A DNA stretch of 8,565 bases, taken from Clostridia bacterium. Lineage in GTDB: Bacteria > Bacillota_E > RBS10-35 > JAJYVN01. The stretch covers positions 1 to 8,565 of the forward strand of contig DAHWHV010000542.1 of the NCBI GenBank assembly GCA_027335545.1. Direction: 5' to 3'. The notes under the pieces are model-generated. The model saw only the letters and a list, made by a program, of their open reading frames with translations, made no database searches and had not been told where the DNA came from. How positions within the stretch are numbered: position 1 is the stretch's first letter; each line of letters begins with the position of its first letter. The position numbers and the translations under genes are program-made. Below are positions 1 through 5,142 of this stretch, piece by piece.

Positions 1-9
1 GGGCGGCGG

Positions 10-669
10 TCACTCCAGCGGCGTGAAGGCCCCGATGCCGCCCGTCTCGGGCGTGCCTGCCCCAGGCTGAGGGGGGCCGTCCGCTACGGGGAGGCGGGCC
101 TGCGCGAGCACGTCGGCCAGGGCTTCCGGCCAGGGGGCGCCGGGTGCCCCGGCCGCGCCCGGGACGACCGCCGGCAGGACCTCGTCCCAACGCCGTTCGA
201 CCTCGACCAGGGCCTCTGCCATGGCCTGACGCAGATCGCCGCGGTTGCTGTGGACACGGGCCAGCACCGCGAGGATGGCGCCGCGCGGTGACATCTCCCC
301 GAGCAGGAAGCCGCGCGGGCCCTCCAGGGAGACGGTGTGCCAGGGCGGGGGCATCTCGCCGCCCCCGGAGTCCCCGGCGAGGCGCAGCACGGCGCAGGCG
401 CCTGCCAGCAGGGCCGCCCGCTCGGGGAGATTGGTGGCGACCAGCGTGCCGCTGGGCCCCATCAGGGCCCAGCCCTCAGCCTGGGCCGCCAGGCGGGGCA
501 GGGCAAGGGTCGGGGCCGCCACCGGCGCGCCCTGCCGCGCGGCGGGCAGGGCGGGACCCCCCGGCGTGGGCGGGCGCCCAGCCCCGCGCAGGACGGTCTG
601 GTCGAGCACGAGCGCGCCGGACATCACGGCGAAGACCGCCGCCATCAGCAGGTAGACGAACGCGTTCAC
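10..669 (-). CDS. Membrane-anchored protein with probable Roadblock/LC7-like domain
   Basis: A protein of 219 residues if translation starts at the GTG at 667-669. That start is preferred because a GGGAGGG ribosome binding site lies about 5 nt upstream and because it begins directly at a hydrophobic segment (residues 3-23, a signal anchor). A longer frame exists upstream, but it is Gly/Pro/Arg-rich and looks like non-coding read-through. After a Pro/Ala-rich linker (about 28-55), residues 56-155 resemble the Roadblock/LC7 pattern: WALMGPSGTLVATNLPE, an Ala/Leu helix, a strand giving GFLLGEMSPRGAILAVLA, then NRGDLRQAMAEAL. In the known family (MglB and relatives) this fold regulates small Ras-like GTPases. 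The tail (170-219) is low complexity. It lies 184 nt downstream of the MFS exporter on the same strand. No GTPase gene is visible. The fold is assigned by eye only; the gene itself is more certain than its function. Confidence 0.55.
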   Translation of the reverse strand: MNAFVYLLMAAVFAVMSGALVLDQTVLRGAGRPPTPGGPALPAARQGAPVAAPTLALPRLAAQAEGWALMGPSGTLVATNLPERAALLAGACAVLRLAGDSGGGEMPPPWHTVSLEGPRGFLLGEMSPRGAILAVLARVHSNRGDLRQAMAEALVEVERRWDEVLPAVVPGAAGAPGAPWPEALADVLAQARLPVADGPPQPGAGTPETGGIGAFTPLE

Positions 670-820
670 GGGCGCCCTCCCTCCCCTCCCGGCCCCGGGA
701 CCCCCCGGCGGCGCCGCCCCCAGCCCGCCCCGCCATCCCCGGGGCGCCGAAACCCTGGCTGGCCGGCCCTCCGGCCCGGGACCGCCCGGCGGCAGCATCC
801 CCGGCCGTCCACGACCCGGG

Positions 821-853
821 GGCCCGGGCGTCCATGCACCAGGGCCCCGGGCC
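821..853 (-). terminator. Hairpin directly after the MFS stop codon
   Basis: Perfect 8-bp arms GGCCCGGG (821-828) and CCCGGGCC (846-853) with a 17-nt loop. On the minus strand the first arm begins at the base after the MFS stop (854-856). No T-tract follows. The position suggests a transcription terminator or an RNA 3'-end stabiliser. In such GC-rich sequence a short GC palindrome can arise by chance. If it is only partly efficient, the Roadblock-like gene 184 nt further on could still be co-transcribed. Confidence 0.4.
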
Positions 854-2482
854 TCAGTCCATCATGGGCCCGGGCTGGGGCGCGCCGCCACCCTCCACGC
901 CATGCCCCTTGCGCAGGAAGAAGACCGGCACGATGCTCAGGAGCGCCACGAGCGCCAGCACCACAAAGAGGCCGTCCAGGCTCTGGGCGAAGGCCAGGCC
1001 CTGGAGATAACCGACCAGCTCCGCCACCATACCGGTCGCGCCGGCGCTGGCGCCGTGGAGCAACTGCTCCAGCATGGCCCCGCGGACCGTCCCGGGCGTG
1101 TACTGGGCGGCCAGGTTGGCGGCGTGGCTGGTCGTGCCCGCGTCCAGGGCGACGGTCAGCAGGGCGATGCCGAAGGCACCGGCGACACGCATGATGATGT
1201 TGTTGATGGCCGAGGCGCGCCCCACCAGGTCCGGCGGGATGACGGACATGCCGGCGGTGGTCGCGGGCATCATCGCCATGCCCATGCCGAAGCCACGGAT
1301 GACCATCCAGCCCACGATCGCCCCCGCCGCGGTGGCGAGGCCGAGGCCGTGCATGAGGAACGTGCCCAGCGCCAGCACCGCGGTGCCGACCAGGACCGTG
1401 GGAACCGGCCCCGAGCGGTCGTAGATGCGCCCGGAGATGGGCATCATGACCCCCGTGGCCAGCGCCCCCGGCATCAGGACCAGCCCGGTCTGCAGCGCGC
1501 CCATGCCGCGGACCAGCTGGAGGAAGACCGGGATGAAGAAGGCACCCGCGAACAGGGCCACGTTCAGGCCCACCACATACAGGATGCTGGCGGTAAACGA
1601 CCCGTAGCGGAAGACGCGGAGTTCCAGCAGGGGCCGCGCCACGGCCAGTTCGATCCACACGAAGGCCAGCAGCAGCACCCCGCTGGCGAACAGCAACAGG
1701 GTCACGCCCTCCGAGTGCCACCCCCAGGACCCGCCTTCGCTGAGGGCCAGCAGCAGCGCGAAGAGCCCGGCGGCCGAAGTGACGAAGCCGCCCAGGTCAA
1801 AGGGCCCCGCATCCCTGGCCCTGAACTCGGGAAGCACGGCCGCCGCCAGGATCATCCCCGCGACGCCGATCGGCAGGTTGACGGTGAAGATCCAGCGCCA
1901 GTTCACATACTGCACGAGGTAGCCGCCCAGGGTCGGGCCGATGGCGGGGGCCAGGAGCATGGACATGCCGAAGAACCCGGAGGCCACCCCGAGCTTGGGG
2001 CGCGGGATGAGGCGGTAGACCATCGACATCGTGGTCGGCATGATCATGCCGCCGCCCAGGGCCTGGATGACGCGCGCCCCGATCAGCAGGGGCAGGCTGG
2101 TGGAAATGGCGCAGAGGCCAGACCCCACGATGAAGCAAAGCATGGACGCGAGGTAGAGGCGCTTGAACCCCATGCGGTCCCCGAGCCAGCCCGAGGAGGG
2201 CACCACGACACCCAGGGCGAGCAGGTAGATCGTGACGACCCATTCCACCTGGGAGGTGCCGACGCCGAAGGCGTGCTCCATCGTGGGAATCGCGACGTTG
2301 ACAATGCTGGAATCCATCAGGGCCATGAAGGCGCCGACCACCAGCGCGACCAGCGGCAGGCCCCAGTTCTCCAGTGCGCGCACGTCGTCGTCGGGTCCGG
2401 GTGCGGCTGGCCCGCCGCCACCCCGGCCCGCGCCACCGGCCTCGGCGGGCGTCGCGGGGATCAGTTCCGTCGCCTCGGCCAC
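854..2482 (-). CDS. DHA2-family (EmrB/QacA type) multidrug MFS exporter
   Basis: A 542-residue proton-coupled drug exporter of the inner membrane. Length and pattern fit the 14-helix DHA2 group. After a polar Gly/Pro-rich head of about 40 residues, helix 1 carries DSSIVNVAIP (57-66, the family's motif D1). The helix 2-3 loop has GDRMGFKR (101-108, motif A). GPTLGGYL (182-189) is motif C of antiporters, followed by the typical WRWIFTVNLPIG (195-206). About 14 hydrophobic stretches can be counted. The start is the GTG at 2480-2482: a purine-rich GAGGGGGGG lies about 11 nt upstream, and the residues just inside are ordinary. An in-frame extension to 2593 would cross a perfect hairpin and is rejected. 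The MarR and HlyD genes upstream imply EmrAB-like export of hydrophobic compounds. Substrate is unknown. Confidence 0.93.
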   Translation of the reverse strand: MAEATELIPATPAEAGGAGRGGGGPAAPGPDDDVRALENWGLPLVALVVGAFMALMDSSIVNVAIPTMEHAFGVGTSQVEWVVTIYLLALGVVVPSSGWLGDRMGFKRLYLASMLCFIVGSGLCAISTSLPLLIGARVIQALGGGMIMPTTMSMVYRLIPRPKLGVASGFFGMSMLLAPAIGPTLGGYLVQYVNWRWIFTVNLPIGVAGMILAAAVLPEFRARDAGPFDLGGFVTSAAGLFALLLALSEGGSWGWHSEGVTLLLFASGVLLLAFVWIELAVARPLLELRVFRYGSFTASILYVVGLNVALFAGAFFIPVFLQLVRGMGALQTGLVLMPGALATGVMMPISGRIYDRSGPVPTVLVGTAVLALGTFLMHGLGLATAAGAIVGWMVIRGFGMGMAMMPATTAGMSVIPPDLVGRASAINNIIMRVAGAFGIALLTVALDAGTTSHAANLAAQYTPGTVRGAMLEQLLHGASAGATGMVAELVGYLQGLAFAQSLDGLFVVLALVALLSIVPVFFLRKGHGVEGGGAPQPGPMMD

Positions 2483-2505
2483 CGTGCAGCCGCCCCCCCT
2501 CGACA

Positions 2506-2557
2506 GCGGTGCCGCAAGAGCGGACGCTTGCGGCACCGCCTTCCGGATGCCGTGGCC
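2506..2557 (+). repeat. Hairpin-plus-tag element, copy A
   Basis: Perfect 13-bp arms GCGGTGCCGCAAG (2506-2518) and CTTGCGGCACCGC (2527-2539) with an 8-nt loop. Three bases later comes the tag CCGGATGCCGTGGCC (2543-2557). Stem core and tag recur at 3085-3140, 6475-6525 and 8148-8200. Unlike those, this copy follows no recognisable gene in its own orientation. It lies 24 nt upstream of the MFS GTG, so it would be read as antisense in that gene's 5' leader and could form a hairpin just ahead of the ribosome binding site. Confidence 0.7.
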
Positions 2558-2587
2558 CGAGGGCCTCGGCCCACTGCCCCCCTCGCG

Positions 2588-2716
2588 CGGCACCGCTCAC
2601 CGCCGCGGAGCACCGCTCACCGCGGCGGAGCACCGCTCACCGCGGCGGAGCACCGCTCACCGCAGGTGAGCTTCGCTCCGCGGTGAGCTTCGCTCCGCAG
2701 GTGAGCTTCGCTCCGC
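2588..2716. repeat. Head-to-head tandem repeat array (about 4 + 3 units)
   Basis: The core CACCGCTCAC recurs at 2591, 2611, 2631 and 2651, an exact 20-bp period. At about 2664 the array flips: GTGAGCTTCGCTCCGC occurs at 2666, 2683 and 2701 (17- and 18-bp periods). The reverse complement of a left unit (GCGGTGAGCGGTGCTCCGC) and a right unit (GCGGTGAGCTTCGCTCCGC, 2680-2698) differ only in the three central bases. The whole is thus an imperfect long palindrome. Each unit also has its own GAGC-NNN-GCTC mini-hairpin. It lies between hairpin copy A and the rest of the spacer between adaptor and pump genes. No open frame of quality crosses it. Function unknown: candidate protein-binding array, transcription barrier or mobile-element remnant. 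Confidence 0.85.
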
Positions 2717-2800
2717 GCTGGTCCACCAAGGCGGCGTGGCGCCCTTCGCCGCAGCCTCCGAGCCGCGTCCGGGACGTCCGGGCGGCGCGCGGCCCGGGGG

Positions 2801-2833
2801 CCGTCCGCGGCGCAGCTCGCGCGCCGCGGACGG
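2801..2833. repeat. 13-bp perfect inverted repeat
   Basis: Arms CCGTCCGCGGCGC (2801-2813) and GCGCCGCGGACGG (2821-2833) flank a 7-nt loop. The stem is very stable but has no T-tract on either side and no adjacent stop codon. It may be a terminator of the rightward or leftward transcript in the spacer, or an operator. It does not share the stem core or tag of the hairpin-plus-tag family. Confidence 0.6.
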
Positions 2834-2835
2834 AA

Positions 2836-3075
2836 GGGACATGGGACCTGGGGCCTGGGCCTGGGACCGCCCGCTGGTGCCGGCGGAAGGCCGCCGGTGT
2901 GGCTCGAGCAGGCAGGGCCGAGGAAACCGGAGATCCAAAGGGACAGAACCCCTGGGAACGTCAGACACCTGGTCCGGAGGTCATCGCTACAAAGGGGGAC
3001 TCCTGCGGCGACCACCCTAGGAGGCTGCTGCGAAAGGCAGCGGTCGGGCCCGCAGACACAAGGAGTAGTGGGTCG
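2836..3075. other. Gene-free spacer with possible structured RNA
   Basis: This stretch between the adaptor and exporter genes has no credible coding frame. It is visibly less GC-saturated than its surroundings. It holds a small hairpin (CCGGCGG 2880-2886 with CCGCCGG 2891-2897, loop AAGG), CCTGGG-type direct repeats near 2845-2865, and purine-rich segments such as GAGGAAACCGGAG around 2923. At 3019-3036 there is AGGAGGCTGCTGCGAAAG, a 16-of-18 match to one arm of the hairpin at 3101-3118, as if half an element were left there. The strand is unknown and I could not match the region to any RNA family I know. It could be a leader, a small RNA or decayed sequence. Confidence 0.25.
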
Positions 3076-3084
3076 CGCAGAACC

Positions 3085-3140
3085 TTGCCACAGCATCCGG
3101 AGGAGGGTGCTGCAAAAGAGGACTTTTGCAGCACCCTCCT
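3085..3140 (-). terminator. Hairpin-plus-tag element, copy C; terminator-like end of the adaptor gene
   Basis: Perfect 18-bp arms (3101-3118 and 3123-3140) with a 4-nt loop form the longest stem in the window. On the minus strand the stem starts inside the TAG stop of the HlyD gene (3139-3141). It is followed directly, with no gap, by the tag CCGGATGCTGTGGC (3100 down to 3087). The stem core in that direction reads GGTGCTGCAAAAG. No T-run follows. Position strongly suggests a transcript 3' end for the MarR-HlyD unit, which would partly uncouple the exporter gene from the same promoter. Confidence 0.75.
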
Positions 3141-3864
3141 AGTGCAAATGGATGCGCACGGAGGCGCTCTCCCCCGGGATCAGGCCGCCCGCGGGGCCGC
3201 TCAGGGAAATCACCACGGGGACGCGCTGGGTCACCGGGGTGAAGGCCCCGCTCTGGGTCGTGGTGGGCAGTAGCGAGAAGGTCGCCGCGGTCGCCAGGCC
3301 GATCCTCTGGACCGTGCCCTGGAACTTGGTCCCCGGAAAGGCGTCGATCGTCGTGTCCACGCGTTGGCCGACCGCGACGTTGCGAATGGCGGTCTCCTTG
3401 ATGTAGGCGGTGATGGTCGGGTTGCGCAGGTCGGCGATGTAGACCAGGGGCTCCCCGGGGGTCACCGTCTCGCCGGTCACCGCTAGGTTGTGGACGACCG
3501 TGCCGGCCAGCGGGGCCACGATCCGCAGGACGGTCGGCCCGGTTCGGACGGGCCCCGGCGCCACGGTAGCTTTGGCCGCCGGAGTCGCCGCCGCGACCAC
3601 GACGGTGGGGCTCGCCGCCGGGGGCACCAGGACCGTCCCCAGCGTCTCCCCCTTGGTCACGGCCTCCCCGGTCCGGACGCGCCAGGAGGTGAGCGTGCCT
3701 ACGGCGAGGGAGCCCACCGGGGCCAGCGGCGCGCTCACCTGTGCGTCCTGCGAGTCCACGTAGTTCTGCCCCTGGTACCAGAACGCCACGGCGATCGCCA
3801 CCGCGGCGATCACCACCACGAAGGCCACGACTTGCACCAGGATCGCGCGTCCCGCTCGCTGCAC
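3139..3864 (-). CDS. Short HlyD/EmrA-type membrane-fusion adaptor
   Basis: A 241-residue protein with one N-terminal membrane helix (8-29). It then has a split biotinyl-lipoyl fold: first half about 40-80 (DAQVSAPLAPVGSLAVG ... VRTGEAVTKGETL), second half 111-146 (APLAGTVV ... GETVTPGEPLVYI). A beta-barrel follows from about 147 (NPTITAYIKET, VGQRVDTTIDAFPG), and the family's late signature FTPVTQRVPVVI lies at 208-219. EmrA-like adaptors normally run about 350-400 residues; here the two lipoyl halves are joined by an Ala/Pro/Thr linker (81-110) instead of a long coiled-coil hairpin, so no periplasmic tunnel is expected. The GTG start (3862-3864) has GGGGAGGA about 8 nt upstream. It is 62 nt after the MarR gene. 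It likely pairs with the DHA2 exporter at 854-2482 despite the 656-bp gap. Confidence 0.88.
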   Translation of the reverse strand: MQRAGRAILVQVVAFVVVIAAVAIAVAFWYQGQNYVDSQDAQVSAPLAPVGSLAVGTLTSWRVRTGEAVTKGETLGTVLVPPAASPTVVVAAATPAAKATVAPGPVRTGPTVLRIVAPLAGTVVHNLAVTGETVTPGEPLVYIADLRNPTITAYIKETAIRNVAVGQRVDTTIDAFPGTKFQGTVQRIGLATAATFSLLPTTTQSGAFTPVTQRVPVVISLSGPAGGLIPGESASVRIHLH

Positions 3865-3926
3865 CTGCCGTTCCTCCCCGCTCCCTGCTGCCCCTGGCCC
3901 GGGACGGACGCCCCGGCGGCCCCGGG

Positions 3927-4484
3927 TCAGCGCGCCCCGGCCCCCACACCCCCGGCCTGCGCCGCCCCGCGCTCCCCCTCCAGGTGCTCCGCGTCCACGG
4001 CGGCCCGCAGGCCCCGCAGGCCGGCGAGCAGGCCCTCCACCGTCTCGTCGTCGAGTCGCCGGAGCACCCGCCCGAACGCCGACGCCGCCAAGCCCCGGGC
4101 CTCGGCCAACGAGGCGCCGCCGGCCGACGTCACCTCCAGGAGCACGCTGCGGCGGTCCTCCGGGTTGGGGGTCCGCTGCAGCAAGCCCTCCGCCACCAAG
4201 CGGTCGACCAACTCCGAGAGCGTGCTGCCCGGCAGATTCAGCCGCCGGCCGACGTCCACGAGCCGGGACGGCCCCGTCCGGCGCAGCACGCCCAACACGG
4301 CAACCTGGAGCCCAGAGGCCAGGCCGCAGTGCCGGAGGGCGGGCTCCATGCTGCGGCGGAGGTCATGCGCCAGATCTGGCAGGAATTCCAGGAGGAAGAG
4401 CGCCACATCCTCGCGACCGCCCGCGCCTCCCGTCGCTCCGCCCACGCGCACCACCCCCGCCGCCGCCGACCGCCCGATCGGCAA
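3927..4484 (-). CDS. MarR-family transcriptional regulator
   Basis: A 185-residue DNA-binding repressor type. The N-terminal dimer helix is about 27-55 (VALFLLEFLPDLAHDLRRSM). The winged helix-turn-helix spans 58-122: LVDVGRRLNLPGSTLSELVD, then VAEGLLQR, then the wing NPEDRRSVLLEVTSAG with the family's conserved Asp-Arg-Arg (110-112). A C-terminal dimer helix is about 135-165 and the tail is Gly/Ala-rich. The start is uncertain: the TTG at 4482-4484 has no clear ribosome binding site, while in-frame GTG codons at residues 11, 12, 14 and 27 are alternatives. Residue 14 has a GGGGGTGG 5-6 nt upstream. It is first in the efflux gene set, so it probably represses its own promoter and the exporter genes until a toxic ligand binds. 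Confidence 0.92.
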   Translation of the reverse strand: MPIGRSAAAGVVRVGGATGGAGGREDVALFLLEFLPDLAHDLRRSMEPALRHCGLASGLQVAVLGVLRRTGPSRLVDVGRRLNLPGSTLSELVDRLVAEGLLQRTPNPEDRRSVLLEVTSAGGASLAEARGLAASAFGRVLRRLDDETVEGLLAGLRGLRAAVDAEHLEGERGAAQAGGVGAGAR

Positions 4485-4492
4485 GAACTCAT

Positions 4493-4539
4493 TCGGCGAC
4501 GATTAGTCCGGAACCGGATCATCCGCGTCGGCGAACGAT
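4493..4539. promoter_or_regulatory. Candidate MarR operator
   Basis: Two direct repeats on the plus strand, TCGGCGACGAT (4493-4503) and TCGGCGAACGAT (4528-4539), flank a palindrome TCCGG-AA-CCGGA (4507-4518). The second repeat overlaps the minus-strand -10 box and the expected transcription start. The first lies in the leader. This is a suitable place for autorepression by the MarR protein encoded just downstream. MarR proteins usually bind inverted repeats, so the central palindrome is the better candidate core. Confidence 0.35.
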
Positions 4540-4563
4540 AGCACGGGCCCGAGCGGGCGTCAA
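4535..4563 (-). promoter_or_regulatory. Sigma-A-type promoter for the MarR efflux genes
   Basis: Read on the minus strand: -35 TTGACG (4563-4558), 17-nt spacer, -10 TATCGT (4540-4535) with an extended TGC just before it. The start of transcription would fall near 4528, giving a leader of about 44 nt to the TTG start. Its form closely matches the promoter of the TetR gene at 6856-6885. Confidence 0.6.
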
Positions 4564-4578
4564 CGTTCGGCTCGGCTC

Positions 4579-4603
4579 GGCACCCGAGGTCGGCTCGGGT
4601 GCC
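4579..4603. repeat. 10-bp inverted repeat in the divergent intergenic region
   Basis: Arms GGCACCCGAG (4579-4588) and CTCGGGTGCC (4594-4603), loop GTCGG. It lies in a run of repeated CGGCTCGG motifs (about 4569-4656) just upstream of the MarR -35 box. It could be an operator or a chance product of the repeats; it precedes both divergent transcription units. Confidence 0.45.
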
Positions 4604-4641
4604 TCGGCTCCGGGGGTGAAAGGCGGCTCGGGCTCCGGGCC

Positions 4642-4670
4642 TTGGCCGCCGAGCCGGGGAGGCGTATAGA
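4642..4670 (+). promoter_or_regulatory. Possible rightward promoter with a long leader to gabT
   Basis: TTGGCC (4642-4647), 17-nt spacer, TATAGA (4665-4670); each box matches the sigma-A consensus at four of six positions, and this is one of few AT-containing spots in the region. If used, the transcript would run about 470 nt before the gabT ATG. An ATG at 4671 with GGGGAGG upstream overlaps the -10 and opens an Arg/Pro-rich frame that I consider non-coding. Confidence 0.35.
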
Positions 4671-5068
4671 ATGTCGAGGCGCGTCAGCGCGCGTGGTCCA
4701 CCCCCGCCCCCCGCCGCCGGGGGCGCCCCCCCGTCCCGCCGCAGGCCGGTTCGTCCGGCCGCCCCGGGCGAGTCCAGGGGCGGGGCACTCGCGGACCCGG
4801 GACTTCCCGCCAGCGGCACGGGGCGGGGTAGGGGCTGCGGGGGCCCTTGGCTGGACCCCGCGGGATCGCCGCCGGGTCGACTCGAAGGCGACCGGCCCTG
4901 GAGTCGCGGGTGGTTGGGACGCCACTGGGCGGCGCCTCGCAGGCGTTGTGCACACGGGCCGAGGCGTCCTCCGCGCCGCAGCTGTGCCGGCTTGGTCACG
5001 GAGCGTGAGGCGCGGCGCAGCGGGCGGGACGCGTTTCGCCGGCGTTCCGAGGGCGCCGCAATCGTCTC
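4671..5068. other. Gene-free leader region upstream of gabT
   Basis: Frames here are Arg/Pro/Gly-rich and look like by-products of high GC. Two small palindromes stand out as possible regulator sites: TGTGCACA (4947-4954) and TCACG-GAG-CGTGA (4996-5008). I see no recognisable RNA gene or riboswitch. Confidence 0.4.
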
Positions 5069-5116
5069 CCAAGCGTCTGCCAAGCCCCCGCCTAGTGCGC
5101 CAAGCGTCCGCCAAGC
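5069..5116 (+). repeat. Four phased CCAAGC boxes upstream of gabT
   Basis: CCAAGC occurs at 5069, 5080, 5100 and 5111. These form two copies of a 17-bp unit (CCAAGCGTCYGCCAAGC) that differ at one base and are 31 bp apart. Offsets of 11, 31 and 42 bp place all four boxes on nearly the same face of the helix, as expected for cooperative binding of a regulator. They end 26 bp before the gabT ATG. Confidence 0.6.
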
Positions 5117-5142
5117 GTTGCAGGAAGGATGGTCACACTTCC

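Noticed and set aside
2483..2593. Longer MFS start at 2593
   Set aside because: The extension would be encoded by a perfect hairpin and tag repeat, and the GTG at 2480-2482 has a purine-rich site upstream and fits the family.
144..2686. Long plus-strand frames opposite the Roadblock-like and MFS genes
   Set aside because: Compositions rich in Arg/Pro or His/Gln/Asp/Gly are typical of antisense frames in GC-rich genes; no family signatures.
2588..2716. CRISPR array
   Set aside because: Units are 17-20 bp and contiguous with no unique spacers, orientation flips, and there are no cas genes.
2933..3020. Guanidine-I (ykkC-type) riboswitch on the plus strand
   Set aside because: Only a partial CTGGTCCG-like match; the other conserved blocks are missing and no plus-strand gene follows.
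2990..3020. T-box leader motif on the minus strand (AGGGTGGTCGCCGC)
   Set aside because: Differs from AGGGTGGNACCGCG at several fixed positions, no specifier stem seen, and the gene downstream is an exporter over 500 nt away.
4642..5142. In-frame N-terminal extension of gabT giving a protein of about 610 residues
   Set aside because: Residues are Arg/Pro/Gly-rich with no match to the family; the family N-terminus begins close to the ATG at 5143, and a possible promoter and repeats lie in this stretch.
4671..5142. Small gene starting at ATG 4671 with a good ribosome binding site
   Set aside because: The frame is Arg/Pro-rich, runs on through gabT out of frame with it, and its start overlaps a plausible -10 box.
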